Source: CAZYIW01 sp964647705
Lineage (GTDB): Bacteria > Pseudomonadota > Gammaproteobacteria > PS1 > Pseudothioglobaceae
Assembly: GCA_964647705.1 (NCBI GenBank)
Contig: CAZYIW010000009.1
Coordinates: forward strand, 1 to 34,494
Length of the DNA stretch: 34,494 bases
Reading direction: 5' to 3'
Shown: piece by piece, positions 1 through 8,565 of the stretch
How the letters are laid out: every line of letters starts with the position of its first letter
How positions within the stretch are numbered: position 1 is the stretch's first letter
The notes under the pieces: generated by a model
What the model was told of the DNA's origin: nothing
The model's database searches: none
What the model saw: only the letters and a program-made list of their open reading frames with translations
Position numbers and translations under genes: made by a program

Positions 1-112
1 CTACACTTGCCTTAAAAACAAAAGCTTCATCTGCAGGCAGTAAACCATTGGCTTGTGACGACGATACAAACGTCGAAAAGACAAAAAACAAAAGCAGTAA
101 GAAACGCTTCAT
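1..112 (-). CDS. dsbD: DsbD-like thiol:disulfide interchange protein, N-terminal fragment
   Basis: Only the first 37 codons are in the window; the gene runs off the left edge. The start is ATG at 112, preceded by a GAGGAGAG ribosome binding site. Residues 1-22 form a typical signal peptide (MKR, then a hydrophobic stretch rich in L, F and V, then SSSQANG). The mature N-terminus reads LLPADEAFVFKASV, which matches the start of the periplasmic alpha domain of DsbD, the inner-membrane protein that passes electrons from cytoplasmic thioredoxin to periplasmic disulfide isomerases and cytochrome maturation factors. The assignment rests on this short motif, so another DsbD-like reductase is possible. 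A good promoter lies just upstream, so this gene is probably transcribed separately from grpE. Confidence 0.6.
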   Translation of the reverse strand, partial: MKRFLLLLFFVFSTFVSSSQANGLLPADEAFVFKASV

Positions 113-140
113 ATTTCTCTCCTCATTAAACAGTGGTTTA

Positions 141-169
141 ATTATAAGTGATTAATAAGCCGAAAACAA
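141..169 (-). promoter_or_regulatory. Putative sigma-70 promoter of dsbD
   Basis: On the minus strand there is a perfect TATAAT at 146-141 and TTGTTT at 169-164, separated by 17 nt. The -10 element ends 28 nt before the ATG at 112. It is judged by eye only. Confidence 0.45.
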
Positions 170-231
170 AACACACTAAGAAAATATTTACCTAAAAAAC
201 ATAAAAATAAGATTAGTGCGTCTTTTTTTGC

Positions 232-263
232 CAAAAAAAGCATTATTAGCGCTATTAATGGCT
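232..263 (-). terminator. Rho-independent terminator downstream of grpE
   Basis: An inverted repeat (arms AGCCATTAATAGC and GCTAATAATGCT, read on the minus strand) has a single mismatch and one bulged base. It is followed by seven T residues on the minus strand. It lies about 50 nt after the grpE stop. The plus strand also shows a five-T run after the hairpin, so it may work in both directions. Confidence 0.6.
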
Positions 264-312
264 TTTTAGTTACGAGCTGGTTTTTGGCGTTTTTTTCGCT
301 TTTTTAAAAACA

Positions 313-858
313 CTACTGAACTACAACCACCATAGCCGGACGCACTAGGCGGCCGTTTAGAGTAAAACCAATCTGCACCACTTCAAGCACCGAATTAGAT
401 TCTTTGTCGGGCACCGGCACCATGGTTACTGCTTCGTGAAACTCAGGGTTAAAAGCCTCACCTTCAGGATTGATAGACTCCACACCGAATTTTTCCATTG
501 TAGAAAGAAAAACCTTGTCGGTCATCTCGAGACCTTCAATAATATGCTCAATGGTGGCTTTTTCTTCATTAGCGGTTTTCAGACCCATGGTTAAAGAATC
601 TTTAACTTCAAGTAGCGCTTTAACAAAACCATCAAGTGCAAATTTATGCGCGTTTTCCAAATCTTTGGCATTACGGCGCTTAAGGTTCTCCATTTCTGCT
701 TGCGCTCTAAGCACCTTGTCCCAATTGTCTTTAGCAGACTGTTGTGCTTCTTCTAGTTGCAGTTTTAAATCTTCGAACTGAGAATCGTCTTCAGCACTTT
801 TTTGTTCTTTTGATTTTGTGAGTGTTTCAGCCTTCGTCGTGGTTTTCTTTTTTGTCAT
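313..858 (-). CDS. grpE: GrpE, nucleotide exchange factor for DnaK
   Basis: GrpE is the homodimeric cytoplasmic co-chaperone that releases ADP from DnaK. The 181-residue length is usual. Residues 1-25 are a lysine- and threonine-rich disordered tail, and about 28-90 form the long dimerising helix containing the family motif ENLKRRNAKDLENAHKFA. The C-terminal beta domain carries NPEFHEAV and ends GRLVRPAMVVVVQ, as in typical GrpE. The gene stands alone: dnaK and dnaJ are not in the window. It is divergent from nadK across a spacer of about 70 nt. No clear Shine-Dalgarno sequence and no obvious heat-shock (sigma-32) promoter was seen upstream of the ATG. A hairpin terminator follows the stop. 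Confidence 0.95.
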   Translation of the reverse strand: MTKKKTTTKAETLTKSKEQKSAEDDSQFEDLKLQLEEAQQSAKDNWDKVLRAQAEMENLKRRNAKDLENAHKFALDGFVKALLEVKDSLTMGLKTANEEKATIEHIIEGLEMTDKVFLSTMEKFGVESINPEGEAFNPEFHEAVTMVPVPDKESNSVLEVVQIGFTLNGRLVRPAMVVVVQ

Positions 859-882
859 TTTGAATACTAACTAATGTAGAAT
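852..882 (+). promoter_or_regulatory. Possible promoter for nadK-recN
   Basis: TTGTCA (852-857) and TAGAAT (877-882) each match the sigma-70 consensus at five of six bases, but the 19 nt spacing is long. The -35 lies inside the first codons of divergent grpE. This is a weak call. Confidence 0.25.
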
Positions 883-928
883 AATTACAAATCTGTATTT
901 AGTGACTATTTTAAAGAATTCAACTCCA

Positions 929-1747
929 ATGTTTAACACAATCGGGATTATTACCAAGCCAGAGGATTCAGTTAGCGAAGACAAGGCTGTAGAGCTTAGT
1001 GAGTTTCTACAAAGCCAAGGCGTTGGTGTGGTATCAAGTGCGGCTGAAATTGCGGCCAAAGCCGATTTGATTATAGTGGTGGGCGGAGATGGCAGCCTTC
1101 TGAATACCGCTCGTTCTTTTGTCGATAATAACATCCCTATACTGGGTATAAATTTAGGCAGACTTGGTTTTTTGGCTGATGTTTCGGTTGACGATATGTT
1201 CTCTTTGGTTGCAGAGGTTTTGGATGGCGAGTTCACCAAAGAAGAACGTTGCCTACTTTCTTGCCAGGTAGTGAAAGCCGACAAGGCGTTGAGTCAAAAT
1301 CTTGCCTTTAATGATGTTGTATTGCACCGAAAAGAGGCCTTGAGTTTGATAGAGTTTGATGTGTTTATTGATAATCGTTTTGTAAACACACAACGTGCCG
1401 ATGGTTTGATTATTACGACTCCAACAGGCTCAACTGCCTATGCGCTTTCGAGTGGCGGGCCGATTATGCACCCAGGAGTTAATGCCATTGGTTTGGTGTC
1501 GATCTGCCCCCATACCATGAGCCATCGACCCTTGCTGGTACCGGGCGGTAGTGAAGTAGTGGTGCGCGTTAAGGAAGCAGGAGAGGGAGTAAGCGTGAGT
1601 TTTGATGGGCAAAATTCTCTTTCAATTGAGCCTGGTCAAGATATCCGTGTACGCCAACATGACAGTTTTGTGCATTTATTACATCCTAAAAATTACGACT
1701 ATTTTGAAATTATTCGTTCTAAGTTGCACTGGAGCACCAAGCTTTAG
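929..1747 (+). CDS. nadK: NAD kinase
   Basis: NadK phosphorylates NAD to NADP using ATP or polyphosphate in the cytoplasm. The hallmark GGDG is at residues 52-55 (numbered from the ATG at 929), with NLGRLGFLADV after it. The second family motif TTPTGSTAYALSSGGP and the following HTMSHRPLLV stretch are intact. The length of 272 residues is close to the usual 290. The frame is also open from a GTG at 902, which would add nine residues. I prefer 929 because the protein then begins MFNTIGIITKP, aligning with the normal N-terminus; neither start has a good ribosome binding site. recN follows after 6 nt, the common gammaproteobacterial nadK-recN pairing. Confidence 0.94.
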   Translation: MFNTIGIITKPEDSVSEDKAVELSEFLQSQGVGVVSSAAEIAAKADLIIVVGGDGSLLNTARSFVDNNIPILGINLGRLGFLADVSVDDMFSLVAEVLDGEFTKEERCLLSCQVVKADKALSQNLAFNDVVLHRKEALSLIEFDVFIDNRFVNTQRADGLIITTPTGSTAYALSSGGPIMHPGVNAIGLVSICPHTMSHRPLLVPGGSEVVVRVKEAGEGVSVSFDGQNSLSIEPGQDIRVRQHDSFVHLLHPKNYDYFEIIRSKLHWSTKL

Positions 1748-1753
1748 AGTTAA

Positions 1754-3415
1754 ATGTTATCTCAATTAACGGTTAAAAATCTAGCGGTTGTTGAATTTCT
1801 AGACCTTGATTTTGCAACTGGTATGAGTGTCATCACGGGTGAAACCGGGGCAGGAAAGTCGGTGTTGATGCAAGCGCTTAGCTTTGCTCTAGGCACTCGA
1901 GCAGATTCGACTTATGTGCGCCATGGCAGCAAAAAAGCAGAGGTTAGTGCCAGTTTTAATTTGCCCAGTCGCGGACCAATTGAGCAATTGCTTAAAGACA
2001 ACGATTTAGACGACGATGGCGAATGTATTTTGCGCAGAGTCTTAACAGCTGATGGGCGTTCAAAAGCTTTCATTAATGGTGCTAGCGTTACGCTCTCTAC
2101 CATGCGAATGATTGGTGAGAGACTTATTGACATGCATGGACAGAATGAACACCAACAGCTACTCAGAAACGATCAACAACGTAATTTATTAGATGGTTTC
2201 GCAAACGTAACAGAACTATTAAAACGCGTTAATCAAACAGTAAGTGACTACAACGATGTTGACGGGCAAATTAAGCAGTTAAAAACAGCGCAATCTCAAA
2301 CTCTAGAGCAACAAGAGCTTTTAACTCATCAAACCGAGGAGATGCATAAGGCACAACTCGAACACGATGAGCTTAACAACATTGAGGCAGATTTTAAGCA
2401 AAGCGCTAACGCAGCAGAGTTGATTGAAAAGGTTTCTCAAGTTCTACAGCAGTTAAACAACGAACAAGGCATCAATCAGCAAATGTTGCAACTGTTGCAA
2501 AACATGCAAAGCGCTGAGCAACTGGATTCAAAACTTGGAGGTGCATTAGAGCTTTTGACCTCGTCACAGGTGCAAGTCCAAGAAAGTGTTTATGAGCTTA
2601 CGCACTATCTCAACACATTGGATATTGATGAGGCACGTATTCAACAGTTGGAGTCACGCTTGAGCGAGCTTCATGATTTGGCCAGAAAACATCATTGTCA
2701 AATCCCTCAGCTTTTGCAGGCGCAAGAACGATTAGAAGATAAGCTTGCATCTATTAGTGAAGGTTCGAATAATTTAGAAGCACTCTTATCAATAAAAAAC
2801 CAACATGAGGAAAAGTATCAAAAGTTAGCTTCTCAGTTGAGTGAAAAAAGAAAAATTAAAGCCAAAGAGTTTTCTCAGCAAGTAACAAAAGTGATGCAAA
2901 GTTTGGGAATGCCTGGTGGCGAATTTAGAATTTTGCTGGGCCATAAAGATAAAACGGTGAATTTAAATGGCAATGAATCGGTAGAGTATTTGGTTCGTAT
3001 AAACCCGGGAGAGGAATTTAGGCCACTTAAAAAATCTGCCTCGGGCGGGGAACTTTCACGCATATCTTTAGCTGTTTCAGTGGTTGGGTGTGACAGTAAA
3101 TATGCCCCAACACTGGTATTTGATGAGGTGGATGTAGGGATATCAGGCGCTGTGGCAGAAGTGGTTGGTCAAAAACTGAAAAATCTGTCTTCACACTTTC
3201 AGGTTCTTTGCATTACTCACCTGGCGCAAGTAGCGGCCTTTGGGCAGCAACACTTTAAAGTTATTAAAGACCTACAAGAACAAAGCACACAAACCAAAGT
3301 TGTGGCTTTGGCTTCACAAGAGAGAATGCTAGAAGTTGCACGCATACTCAGTGGTAAAGAACTCACCGAACAAAGCATAAAGGCAGCAGAAAAAATGATT
3401 GCTAACAGTGCTTAA
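1754..3415 (+). CDS. recN: DNA repair protein RecN
   Basis: RecN is an SMC-like ATPase that acts at double-strand breaks. The protein is 553 residues, the same as typical RecN. The Walker A motif GETGAGKS is at residues 29-36. A long coiled coil rich in Q, E and L follows, split around the family midpoint. The ABC signature SGGELS is at 430-435 and the Walker B pair D457-E458 lies in LVFDEVDVGISGAVAEVV. The final ITHLAQVAAFGQQHFKVIK segment is also characteristic. It is co-directional with nadK after a 6 nt gap, so the two are probably co-transcribed. No SOS box is clear upstream, so LexA control is not supported by what I can see. Confidence 0.96.
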   Translation: MLSQLTVKNLAVVEFLDLDFATGMSVITGETGAGKSVLMQALSFALGTRADSTYVRHGSKKAEVSASFNLPSRGPIEQLLKDNDLDDDGECILRRVLTADGRSKAFINGASVTLSTMRMIGERLIDMHGQNEHQQLLRNDQQRNLLDGFANVTELLKRVNQTVSDYNDVDGQIKQLKTAQSQTLEQQELLTHQTEEMHKAQLEHDELNNIEADFKQSANAAELIEKVSQVLQQLNNEQGINQQMLQLLQNMQSAEQLDSKLGGALELLTSSQVQVQESVYELTHYLNTLDIDEARIQQLESRLSELHDLARKHHCQIPQLLQAQERLEDKLASISEGSNNLEALLSIKNQHEEKYQKLASQLSEKRKIKAKEFSQQVTKVMQSLGMPGGEFRILLGHKDKTVNLNGNESVEYLVRINPGEEFRPLKKSASGGELSRISLAVSVVGCDSKYAPTLVFDEVDVGISGAVAEVVGQKLKNLSSHFQVLCITHLAQVAAFGQQHFKVIKDLQEQSTQTKVVALASQERMLEVARILSGKELTEQSIKAAEKMIANSA

Positions 3416-3511
3416 AATATATAGCCAATGCTTGTAAACACATAAATATTAATAGCGTTATTGATTAATTTTAAGTTTATTAAGCGCTTTATCATATTAT
3501 AGAAAAAAACG

Positions 3512-3540
3512 CCGTTATTTGATTTTCCAGACTGTATAAT
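3512..3540 (+). promoter_or_regulatory. Putative promoter of the atp operon
   Basis: A perfect TATAAT lies at 3535-3540, 39 nt before the atpI ATG. No strong -35 is present at the right distance; the segment around 3512-3518 is only weakly similar. The 164 nt between recN and atpI contains no other recognised feature. Confidence 0.4.
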
Positions 3541-3579
3541 TCCCAATTTTGTAGGTTTGATGTGGGTTGAGTTTTGGCA

Positions 3580-3933
3580 ATGAGTACAAAATGGCCGAAA
3601 GTTCAACTGGCAATCACAGTTATTGTGATCGGCTATTTTTCCACAGTGGGAGCAGGCCTTTCTGCAGCATACGGTGGTTTGGTTAGTTTAATCAATACTT
3701 TATTGATTGAAAGGCATACAAACCGACAAAAGGGGAAAACAAACATCAGTGCTAATGCCAGTGTAGGCATGATGGTTATGAGTGTGTTGATGCGCATGAC
3801 CGTTATGGTGGTATTGATTATATTAGGCATAATGCTTTTGGAGTTGGCGCCAGAGGCGCTGATTGTTGGGTTTGTGTTGGGTCATGTTGGTTTTTTAATA
3901 GATAGAGTTAGGCAAAATAATGGCAGCAAATGA
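3580..3933 (+). CDS. atpI: ATP synthase accessory protein AtpI
   Basis: AtpI is a small hydrophobic protein thought to help assemble the c-ring of the F1Fo ATP synthase. The 117-residue protein has about four membrane segments, with a basic loop (RHTNRQKGKTN) between the second and third. The internal AAYGGLVSLINTLL segment and the final pattern of hydrophobic blocks match the UncI family. I chose ATG 3580; a TTG at 3574 in the same frame would add two residues. It overlaps atpB by 14 nt, consistent with translational coupling. Similarity within this family is low, so the call leans on its position as first gene of the atp operon. Confidence 0.85.
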   Translation: MSTKWPKVQLAITVIVIGYFSTVGAGLSAAYGGLVSLINTLLIERHTNRQKGKTNISANASVGMMVMSVLMRMTVMVVLIILGIMLLELAPEALIVGFVLGHVGFLIDRVRQNNGSK

Positions 3934-4792
3934 AGTTATCACTTCTAGTGAATACATTAAACACCATCTGCAAAACTTAACCTTTGGTCAATTCCCTGAC
4001 GGGCACTGGGGTTTGGCGCATACAATAGCTGAGGCCAAGTCAATGGGCTTTATGGCCATTCATCTAGACACGCTTGGTTGGTCTATCTTTTTAGGCGCTT
4101 TATTTTTGGGATTGTTCTACCGCGCAGGACGAAAAATGTCTTGTGAAACACCTTCAGGGTTTCAAAATTTTGTTGAAAGCGTGATTGAATTTATTAATGA
4201 AAATGTTCGTGGATCATTTAATGGGAAAAACCCCTTAGTGGCGCCATTGGCGTTGACTGTTTTTATTTGGATTGTGCTCATGAATACAATGGATTTAGTG
4301 CCAGTTGACTGGCTCCCGGTATTGGCACAAAAGATTGGTGTATTGTTTGGTGCTGACCCACACCATGTTTATTTTAAAGTGGTGCCTACTACTGACCCAA
4401 ATGCAACTTTTGGCATGTCGATAGGTGTTTTCATTTTGATGTTGTACTACAGTATTAAAAACAAAGGGATTGGCGGTTTTACAGCAGAGCTTACGCTACA
4501 CCCTTTTGAGTCGAAAAACCCAATTGTTAAAGTGTTGTTAATTCCCGCAAACTTTTTCTTAGAGGCGGTTTCTTTATTGGCCAAGCCTATCTCACACTCA
4601 CTGCGTTTATTTGGCAATATGTATGCAGGTGAGATGATTTTTATTTTGATTGCTTTATTGCCGTTTTGGATTCAGTGGTCTTTATCATTGCCTTGGGCAA
4701 TTTTTCACATACTGATTGTTTTGTTACAAGGCTTTATTTTCATGACTTTGGTAATTGTTTATATGGACATGGCCCACGAAAAAGGGCATTAA
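3920..4792 (+). CDS. atpB: F1Fo ATP synthase subunit a
   Basis: Subunit a forms the proton half-channels of Fo in the inner membrane. The 290-residue protein has five to six hydrophobic helices. The conserved SLRLFGNMYAGEM motif carries the essential arginine at R229 (E. coli R210). The motifs MNTMDLVP and NFFLEAVSLLAKPISHSLRL are also typical. The start ATG lies inside atpI (14 nt overlap) after a TTAGG element. The C-terminus has the usual YMDMAHEKGH ending. It is the second gene of the operon. Confidence 0.97.
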   Translation: MAANEVITSSEYIKHHLQNLTFGQFPDGHWGLAHTIAEAKSMGFMAIHLDTLGWSIFLGALFLGLFYRAGRKMSCETPSGFQNFVESVIEFINENVRGSFNGKNPLVAPLALTVFIWIVLMNTMDLVPVDWLPVLAQKIGVLFGADPHHVYFKVVPTTDPNATFGMSIGVFILMLYYSIKNKGIGGFTAELTLHPFESKNPIVKVLLIPANFFLEAVSLLAKPISHSLRLFGNMYAGEMIFILIALLPFWIQWSLSLPWAIFHILIVLLQGFIFMTLVIVYMDMAHEKGH

Positions 4793-4817
4793 TTTTTTTA
4801 TAAAAAAGGAGTAAAAA

Positions 4818-5054
4818 ATGACAGAAGTAGGAGCGTTATTACACATTGCAGGTGCGATATTAATGGGACTTGGTGCCTTAGGTGCTGCGATTGGTATCGG
4901 TATTTTGGGCGCGAGATTCATTGAAGGCGTTGCACGTCAGCCAGAGTTGATGGGCATGCTAAGAACACAAATGTTTATCGTGATGGGGCTTGTGGATGCT
5001 GTACCTATGATTGCCGTTGGTATTTCAATGTACATTTTATTTGCGGTTGCCTAG
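4818..5054 (+). CDS. atpE: F1Fo ATP synthase subunit c
   Basis: This proteolipid forms the rotating c-ring. The 78-residue protein is two transmembrane helices joined by the polar loop R40-Q41-P42. The proton-carrying carboxylate is D60 in MGLVDAVPMIAVG, corresponding to E. coli D61. The local sequence resembles proton-type rather than sodium-type rings, though this is a judgement by eye. A strong ribosome binding site, AAAAAGGAG, precedes the ATG, fitting the need for many copies per complex. Confidence 0.97.
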   Translation: MTEVGALLHIAGAILMGLGALGAAIGIGILGARFIEGVARQPELMGMLRTQMFIVMGLVDAVPMIAVGISMYILFAVA

Positions 5055-5084
5055 CTTAGGCTTTACCAATAGCAGGATTAAGTT

Positions 5085-5555
5085 ATGAACATTAATTTGA
5101 CTTTAATCGGCCAGCTAATTAGCTTCGCCATGTTTACATGGTTCTGTATGAAGTTTGTATGGCCACCCATTGTGGCTGCGATGGAAGAGCGTAAAAAGAA
5201 CATTGAAAAAGGCTTATTGGCCGCTGAGCGTGGTTTAGCCGAGCAAAAAGAGGCCGAGCAAAAAGCACAAGAGATGATCGCACAGTCTAAAGACCAAGCG
5301 TCTGAGATTATTGCCAATGCAGGCAGACAAGCATCAAATATGGTTGAAGAGGCCAAAGATACAGCCGTTAAAGAGGCAGAAAAAATCAAAGCACACGCAC
5401 AAGCCGAGATTGAACAAGAGACCTCTCGAGCTCGTAATGAGTTGAAAGACCAAGTGGCGGATTTGGTGATGAAGGGCGTGGGCGCGGTTTTGGATAAAGA
5501 AGTTGATGCTAAAACACACAAAGATATGTTAGGCAAGCTCTCAAAAACATTGTAG
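5085..5555 (+). CDS. atpF: F1Fo ATP synthase subunit b
   Basis: Subunit b is the peripheral stalk linking Fo to F1. The 156-residue protein matches the E. coli length. Residues 5-27 form the single N-terminal membrane anchor, followed by FVWPPIVAAMEERKK. The rest is a charged, alanine-rich helix (AEQKAQEM, AGRQASNMVEEAKD) that dimerises as a right-handed coiled coil. An AGGA element lies 7 nt before the ATG. It is followed after 9 nt by atpH. Confidence 0.96.
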   Translation: MNINLTLIGQLISFAMFTWFCMKFVWPPIVAAMEERKKNIEKGLLAAERGLAEQKEAEQKAQEMIAQSKDQASEIIANAGRQASNMVEEAKDTAVKEAEKIKAHAQAEIEQETSRARNELKDQVADLVMKGVGAVLDKEVDAKTHKDMLGKLSKTL

Positions 5556-5564
5556 TAATAGAAC

Positions 5565-6113
5565 ATGGAATTAAACACAATCGCCAAACCATATGCCAGT
5601 GCAATTTTTGAAATTGCGGATGCCAATAAAACGCATAAAGACTGGCGCGCTTTGTTAGAGGCGGGTGCACAACTGGCCAACGATTCTACATTGGCGGGTT
5701 TTTTGGCAACCCCAAGTGCCGACAAATCAAAAAAAGCCCAGGTGTTAGGCGACTTGTTTCAATCTGTTTTGGGCAGAAATCTGTCGAAACAAGAAGGCGC
5801 ATTTGTGCAAGTGTTACTTGACAATGCTCGTGTCAATGTATTGCCAGGTATTTTTCAATTGTTCTGTGAAACAATGGATGAGAATACTGACGCTAAAACA
5901 TTCGGTGTTACTAGCGCAAAGAAGCTAACAGCGAAGGAACAACAACAGATATCCGATGATTTATCAGGCAAATATAACGCCAAAGTTAGCATCGATGTTG
6001 AGGTTGACGAGACACTGGTTGGCGGTGTGATTATTAAAGAGGGAGACAAGGTGATTGATTTATCAATTAAGGCCAGACTAGAGGGCTTGGGTTCACGCTT
6101 GTCAACAAATTAG
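5565..6113 (+). CDS. atpH: F1Fo ATP synthase subunit delta
   Basis: Subunit delta sits on top of F1 and holds the peripheral stalk. The 182-residue length is usual. The N-terminal IAKPYASAIFEIA motif begins the six-helix domain. The C-terminal segment VEVDETLVGGVIIKEGDKVIDLS is the conserved OSCP/delta signature. The ribosome binding site is weak, which is common where a gene follows closely behind the previous stop. Confidence 0.96.
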   Translation: MELNTIAKPYASAIFEIADANKTHKDWRALLEAGAQLANDSTLAGFLATPSADKSKKAQVLGDLFQSVLGRNLSKQEGAFVQVLLDNARVNVLPGIFQLFCETMDENTDAKTFGVTSAKKLTAKEQQQISDDLSGKYNAKVSIDVEVDETLVGGVIIKEGDKVIDLSIKARLEGLGSRLSTN

Positions 6114-6137
6114 TTTATTTTATTAAGAGGAAAGGTT

Positions 6138-7679
6138 ATGCAATTAAACGCTTCTGAAATTAGTGATTTAATTAAAAAACAAATAGAAGGATTTGATTTT
6201 GCAGCTGAGGCGCGCACTGAAGGCACGGTTATTAGTGTGAGTGACGGTATTGTGAGCATTCATGGTTTGGCCGATGTGCAATTTGGTGAAATGTTGGAAT
6301 TCCCAGGCAACACTTTTGGTATGGCACTAAACCTTGAGCAAGATTCGGTCGGTGCAGTAATCTTGGGTGATTATTTGCATATCTCGGAAGGTGATACGGT
6401 CAAGTGTACCAATCGATTGATGGAAGTGCCTGTGGGCAATGAATTGTTAGGTCGAGTGGTTAACCCCCTTGGTCAAGGCATTGAAGGCAAAGGCGAGATT
6501 GACTCCAAAGCAACAAGACCGCTGGAGATTATTGCACCCGGCGTGATTGACCGTCAATCTGTGGACCAGCCCGTACAAACAGGTATTAAGGCGATTGACT
6601 CAATGGTGCCTATTGGCCGCGGACAGCGAGAGCTTATTATTGGTGATCGTCAAACAGGTAAGACTGCGGTTGCTGTGGATGCCATCATTAACCAAAAAGA
6701 CACAGGCGTTAAATGTATTTATGTGGCGGTTGGTCAAAAGGCGTCATCAGTATCAGCTGTGGTTCGCAAACTAGAAGAAAATGGCGCATTAGAAAACACT
6801 ATTATTGTAGCAGCCAATGCGTCAGACTCAGCAGCGTTACAATATATCGCTCCTTATGCAGGTTGTGCCATGGGTGAGTATTTCCGTGATCGTGGCGAGG
6901 ACGCACTCATTATTTATGACGACTTAACCAAGCAAGCCTGGGCTTATCGTCAAGTATCACTCTTACTTAAGCGTCCACCTGGACGTGAGGCCTATCCGGG
7001 CGACGTATTCTACCTCCATTCTAGGTTATTAGAGCGTGCTTCTCGTGTGAACGCAGACTATGTTGAGAGAATGACAAACGGCGAAGTCAAGGGGCAAACA
7101 GGTTCGTTGACAGCATTGCCTATCATTGAGACGCAAGCAGGTGACGTATCTGCATTTGTACCCACCAATGTGATTTCAATTACCGATGGGCAAATATTCC
7201 TTGAAACGGATTTGTTTAACTCTGGTATTCGTCCAGCGATTAATGCTGGCCTGTCGGTATCTCGTGTGGGCGGTGCTGCACAAACCAACGTGATTAAAAA
7301 GCTTGGTGGCGGTATTCGTCTTGACTTAGCGCAATATCGTGAGCTGGCAGCGTTTGCACAGTTTGCATCAGATTTAGATGCAGACACAAAAGCACAAATT
7401 GATCGCGGCCAAAGAGTAACTGAGCTGATGAAGCAAAATCAATATGCACCAATGTCAATTGCAGAGATGGCGGCTTCTTTATTTGCAGCAAACTCTGGTG
7501 CGTTGGATGATGTTGAAGTGAATAAAGTGGTCGATTTTGAAACCGCCTTAATTGCTTATATGAGCGCCAATCAAGCGAGTCTAATGAAAAAGATTAACGA
7601 TAGTGGCGACTACAACGACAATATTGCAGCCGAATTACAAGCCGCAGTTGACGACTTCAAGGCAAACCACACCTGGTAA
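6138..7679 (+). CDS. atpA: F1Fo ATP synthase subunit alpha
   Basis: Subunit alpha is the non-catalytic nucleotide-binding subunit of the F1 hexamer. The 513-residue protein equals the E. coli length. The P-loop GDRQTGKT is at residues 169-176 with K175. The arginine-finger region ISITDGQIFLETDLFNSGIR and the following VSRVGGAAQ are intact. A good ribosome binding site, AAGAGGAAAGG, precedes the ATG. No truncation or anomaly is seen. Confidence 0.98.
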   Translation: MQLNASEISDLIKKQIEGFDFAAEARTEGTVISVSDGIVSIHGLADVQFGEMLEFPGNTFGMALNLEQDSVGAVILGDYLHISEGDTVKCTNRLMEVPVGNELLGRVVNPLGQGIEGKGEIDSKATRPLEIIAPGVIDRQSVDQPVQTGIKAIDSMVPIGRGQRELIIGDRQTGKTAVAVDAIINQKDTGVKCIYVAVGQKASSVSAVVRKLEENGALENTIIVAANASDSAALQYIAPYAGCAMGEYFRDRGEDALIIYDDLTKQAWAYRQVSLLLKRPPGREAYPGDVFYLHSRLLERASRVNADYVERMTNGEVKGQTGSLTALPIIETQAGDVSAFVPTNVISITDGQIFLETDLFNSGIRPAINAGLSVSRVGGAAQTNVIKKLGGGIRLDLAQYRELAAFAQFASDLDADTKAQIDRGQRVTELMKQNQYAPMSIAEMAASLFAANSGALDDVEVNKVVDFETALIAYMSANQASLMKKINDSGDYNDNIAAELQAAVDDFKANHTW

Positions 7680-7685
7680 TGGATA

Positions 7686-8549
7686 ATGTCTAGCGGCAAG
7701 GAAATAAGAACGCAAATTTCGAGTATTAAAAATACTCAGAAGATTACTTCGGCCATGGAAATGGTTGCGGCTTCTAAAATGAAAAAAGCTCAGGACAGAA
7801 TGATGGCTTCTCGTCCCTATACTGAAAAAATCTCTAAAGTCATCGGGCACTTGGCCTATGCGCACTCTGAATTTGAGCACCCTTATATGAAAGAAGGTGA
7901 TGAAGTTAAGCGTGTGGGGTTGATTGTTATCTCAAGTGACAGAGGTCTGTGTGGCGGACTCAATACCAATCTGTTTAGACGCATTTTAAAAGAAGTGCTC
8001 GAATATCAGTCCAAAGGCATTGAGGTCAATATTTGCACTATAGGTAAAAAAGCCACAGCATTTTTTAAGAACACAGGCATAAACATATGCTCAGTATTAA
8101 CTGATTTAGGAGACACCCCCCATTTTGATGACTTATTAGGTTCGGTCAAGGTGATGTTAGACAGTTATGACGAAGGTGAAGTGCAACAAATATTTGTGGC
8201 ATACAATACCTTTGAAAACACCATGACACAAAAACCAACAGTGAGACAGTTAGTACCAATGGTTGCTGCTGATGTTGAGGGCATGGACCATCACTGGGAT
8301 TATATTTACGAACCGGATGCCGAGGAGGCGCTCAGTGTTTTATTGGTGCGCTATATTGAGGCTTTGGTTTATCAAGGGCTGGTTGAGAACATTGCTTGCG
8401 AGCAATCTTCTAGAATGATCGCTATGAAAAGTGCGACTGACAATGCGGGCGACATGGTTAAAGAATTGGAATTGGTTTATAACAAGGCAAGACAAGCGGC
8501 AATTACTCAGGAAATTTCTGAGATTGTGAGCGGCGCTGCTGCGGTTTAA
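7686..8549 (+). CDS. atpG: F1Fo ATP synthase subunit gamma
   Basis: Subunit gamma is the central rotor shaft. The 287-residue protein is the usual length. The N-terminal helix has QKITSAMEMVAASKMKKAQ, and the Rossmann-like middle has SDRGLCGGLNTNLFR. The C-terminal helix ends QAAITQEISEIVSGAAAV; this and the N-terminal helix form the coiled-coil axle. It starts 6 nt after atpA, with no clear ribosome binding site, suggesting coupled translation. Confidence 0.97.
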   Translation: MSSGKEIRTQISSIKNTQKITSAMEMVAASKMKKAQDRMMASRPYTEKISKVIGHLAYAHSEFEHPYMKEGDEVKRVGLIVISSDRGLCGGLNTNLFRRILKEVLEYQSKGIEVNICTIGKKATAFFKNTGINICSVLTDLGDTPHFDDLLGSVKVMLDSYDEGEVQQIFVAYNTFENTMTQKPTVRQLVPMVAADVEGMDHHWDYIYEPDAEEALSVLLVRYIEALVYQGLVENIACEQSSRMIAMKSATDNAGDMVKELELVYNKARQAAITQEISEIVSGAAAV

Positions 8550-8565
8550 AAAAAGAGGAAAGTAA

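Noticed and set aside
871..1284. Minus-strand open frame of 137 codons opposite nadK
   Set aside because: It lies wholly within nadK, has a serine- and threonine-rich shadow composition and no ribosome binding site.
5078..5725. Long minus-strand open frame (215 codons) opposite atpF and atpH
   Set aside because: It is the shadow of two certain genes; its serine-, alanine- and cysteine-rich translation resembles no protein and is explained by codon bias of the opposite strand.
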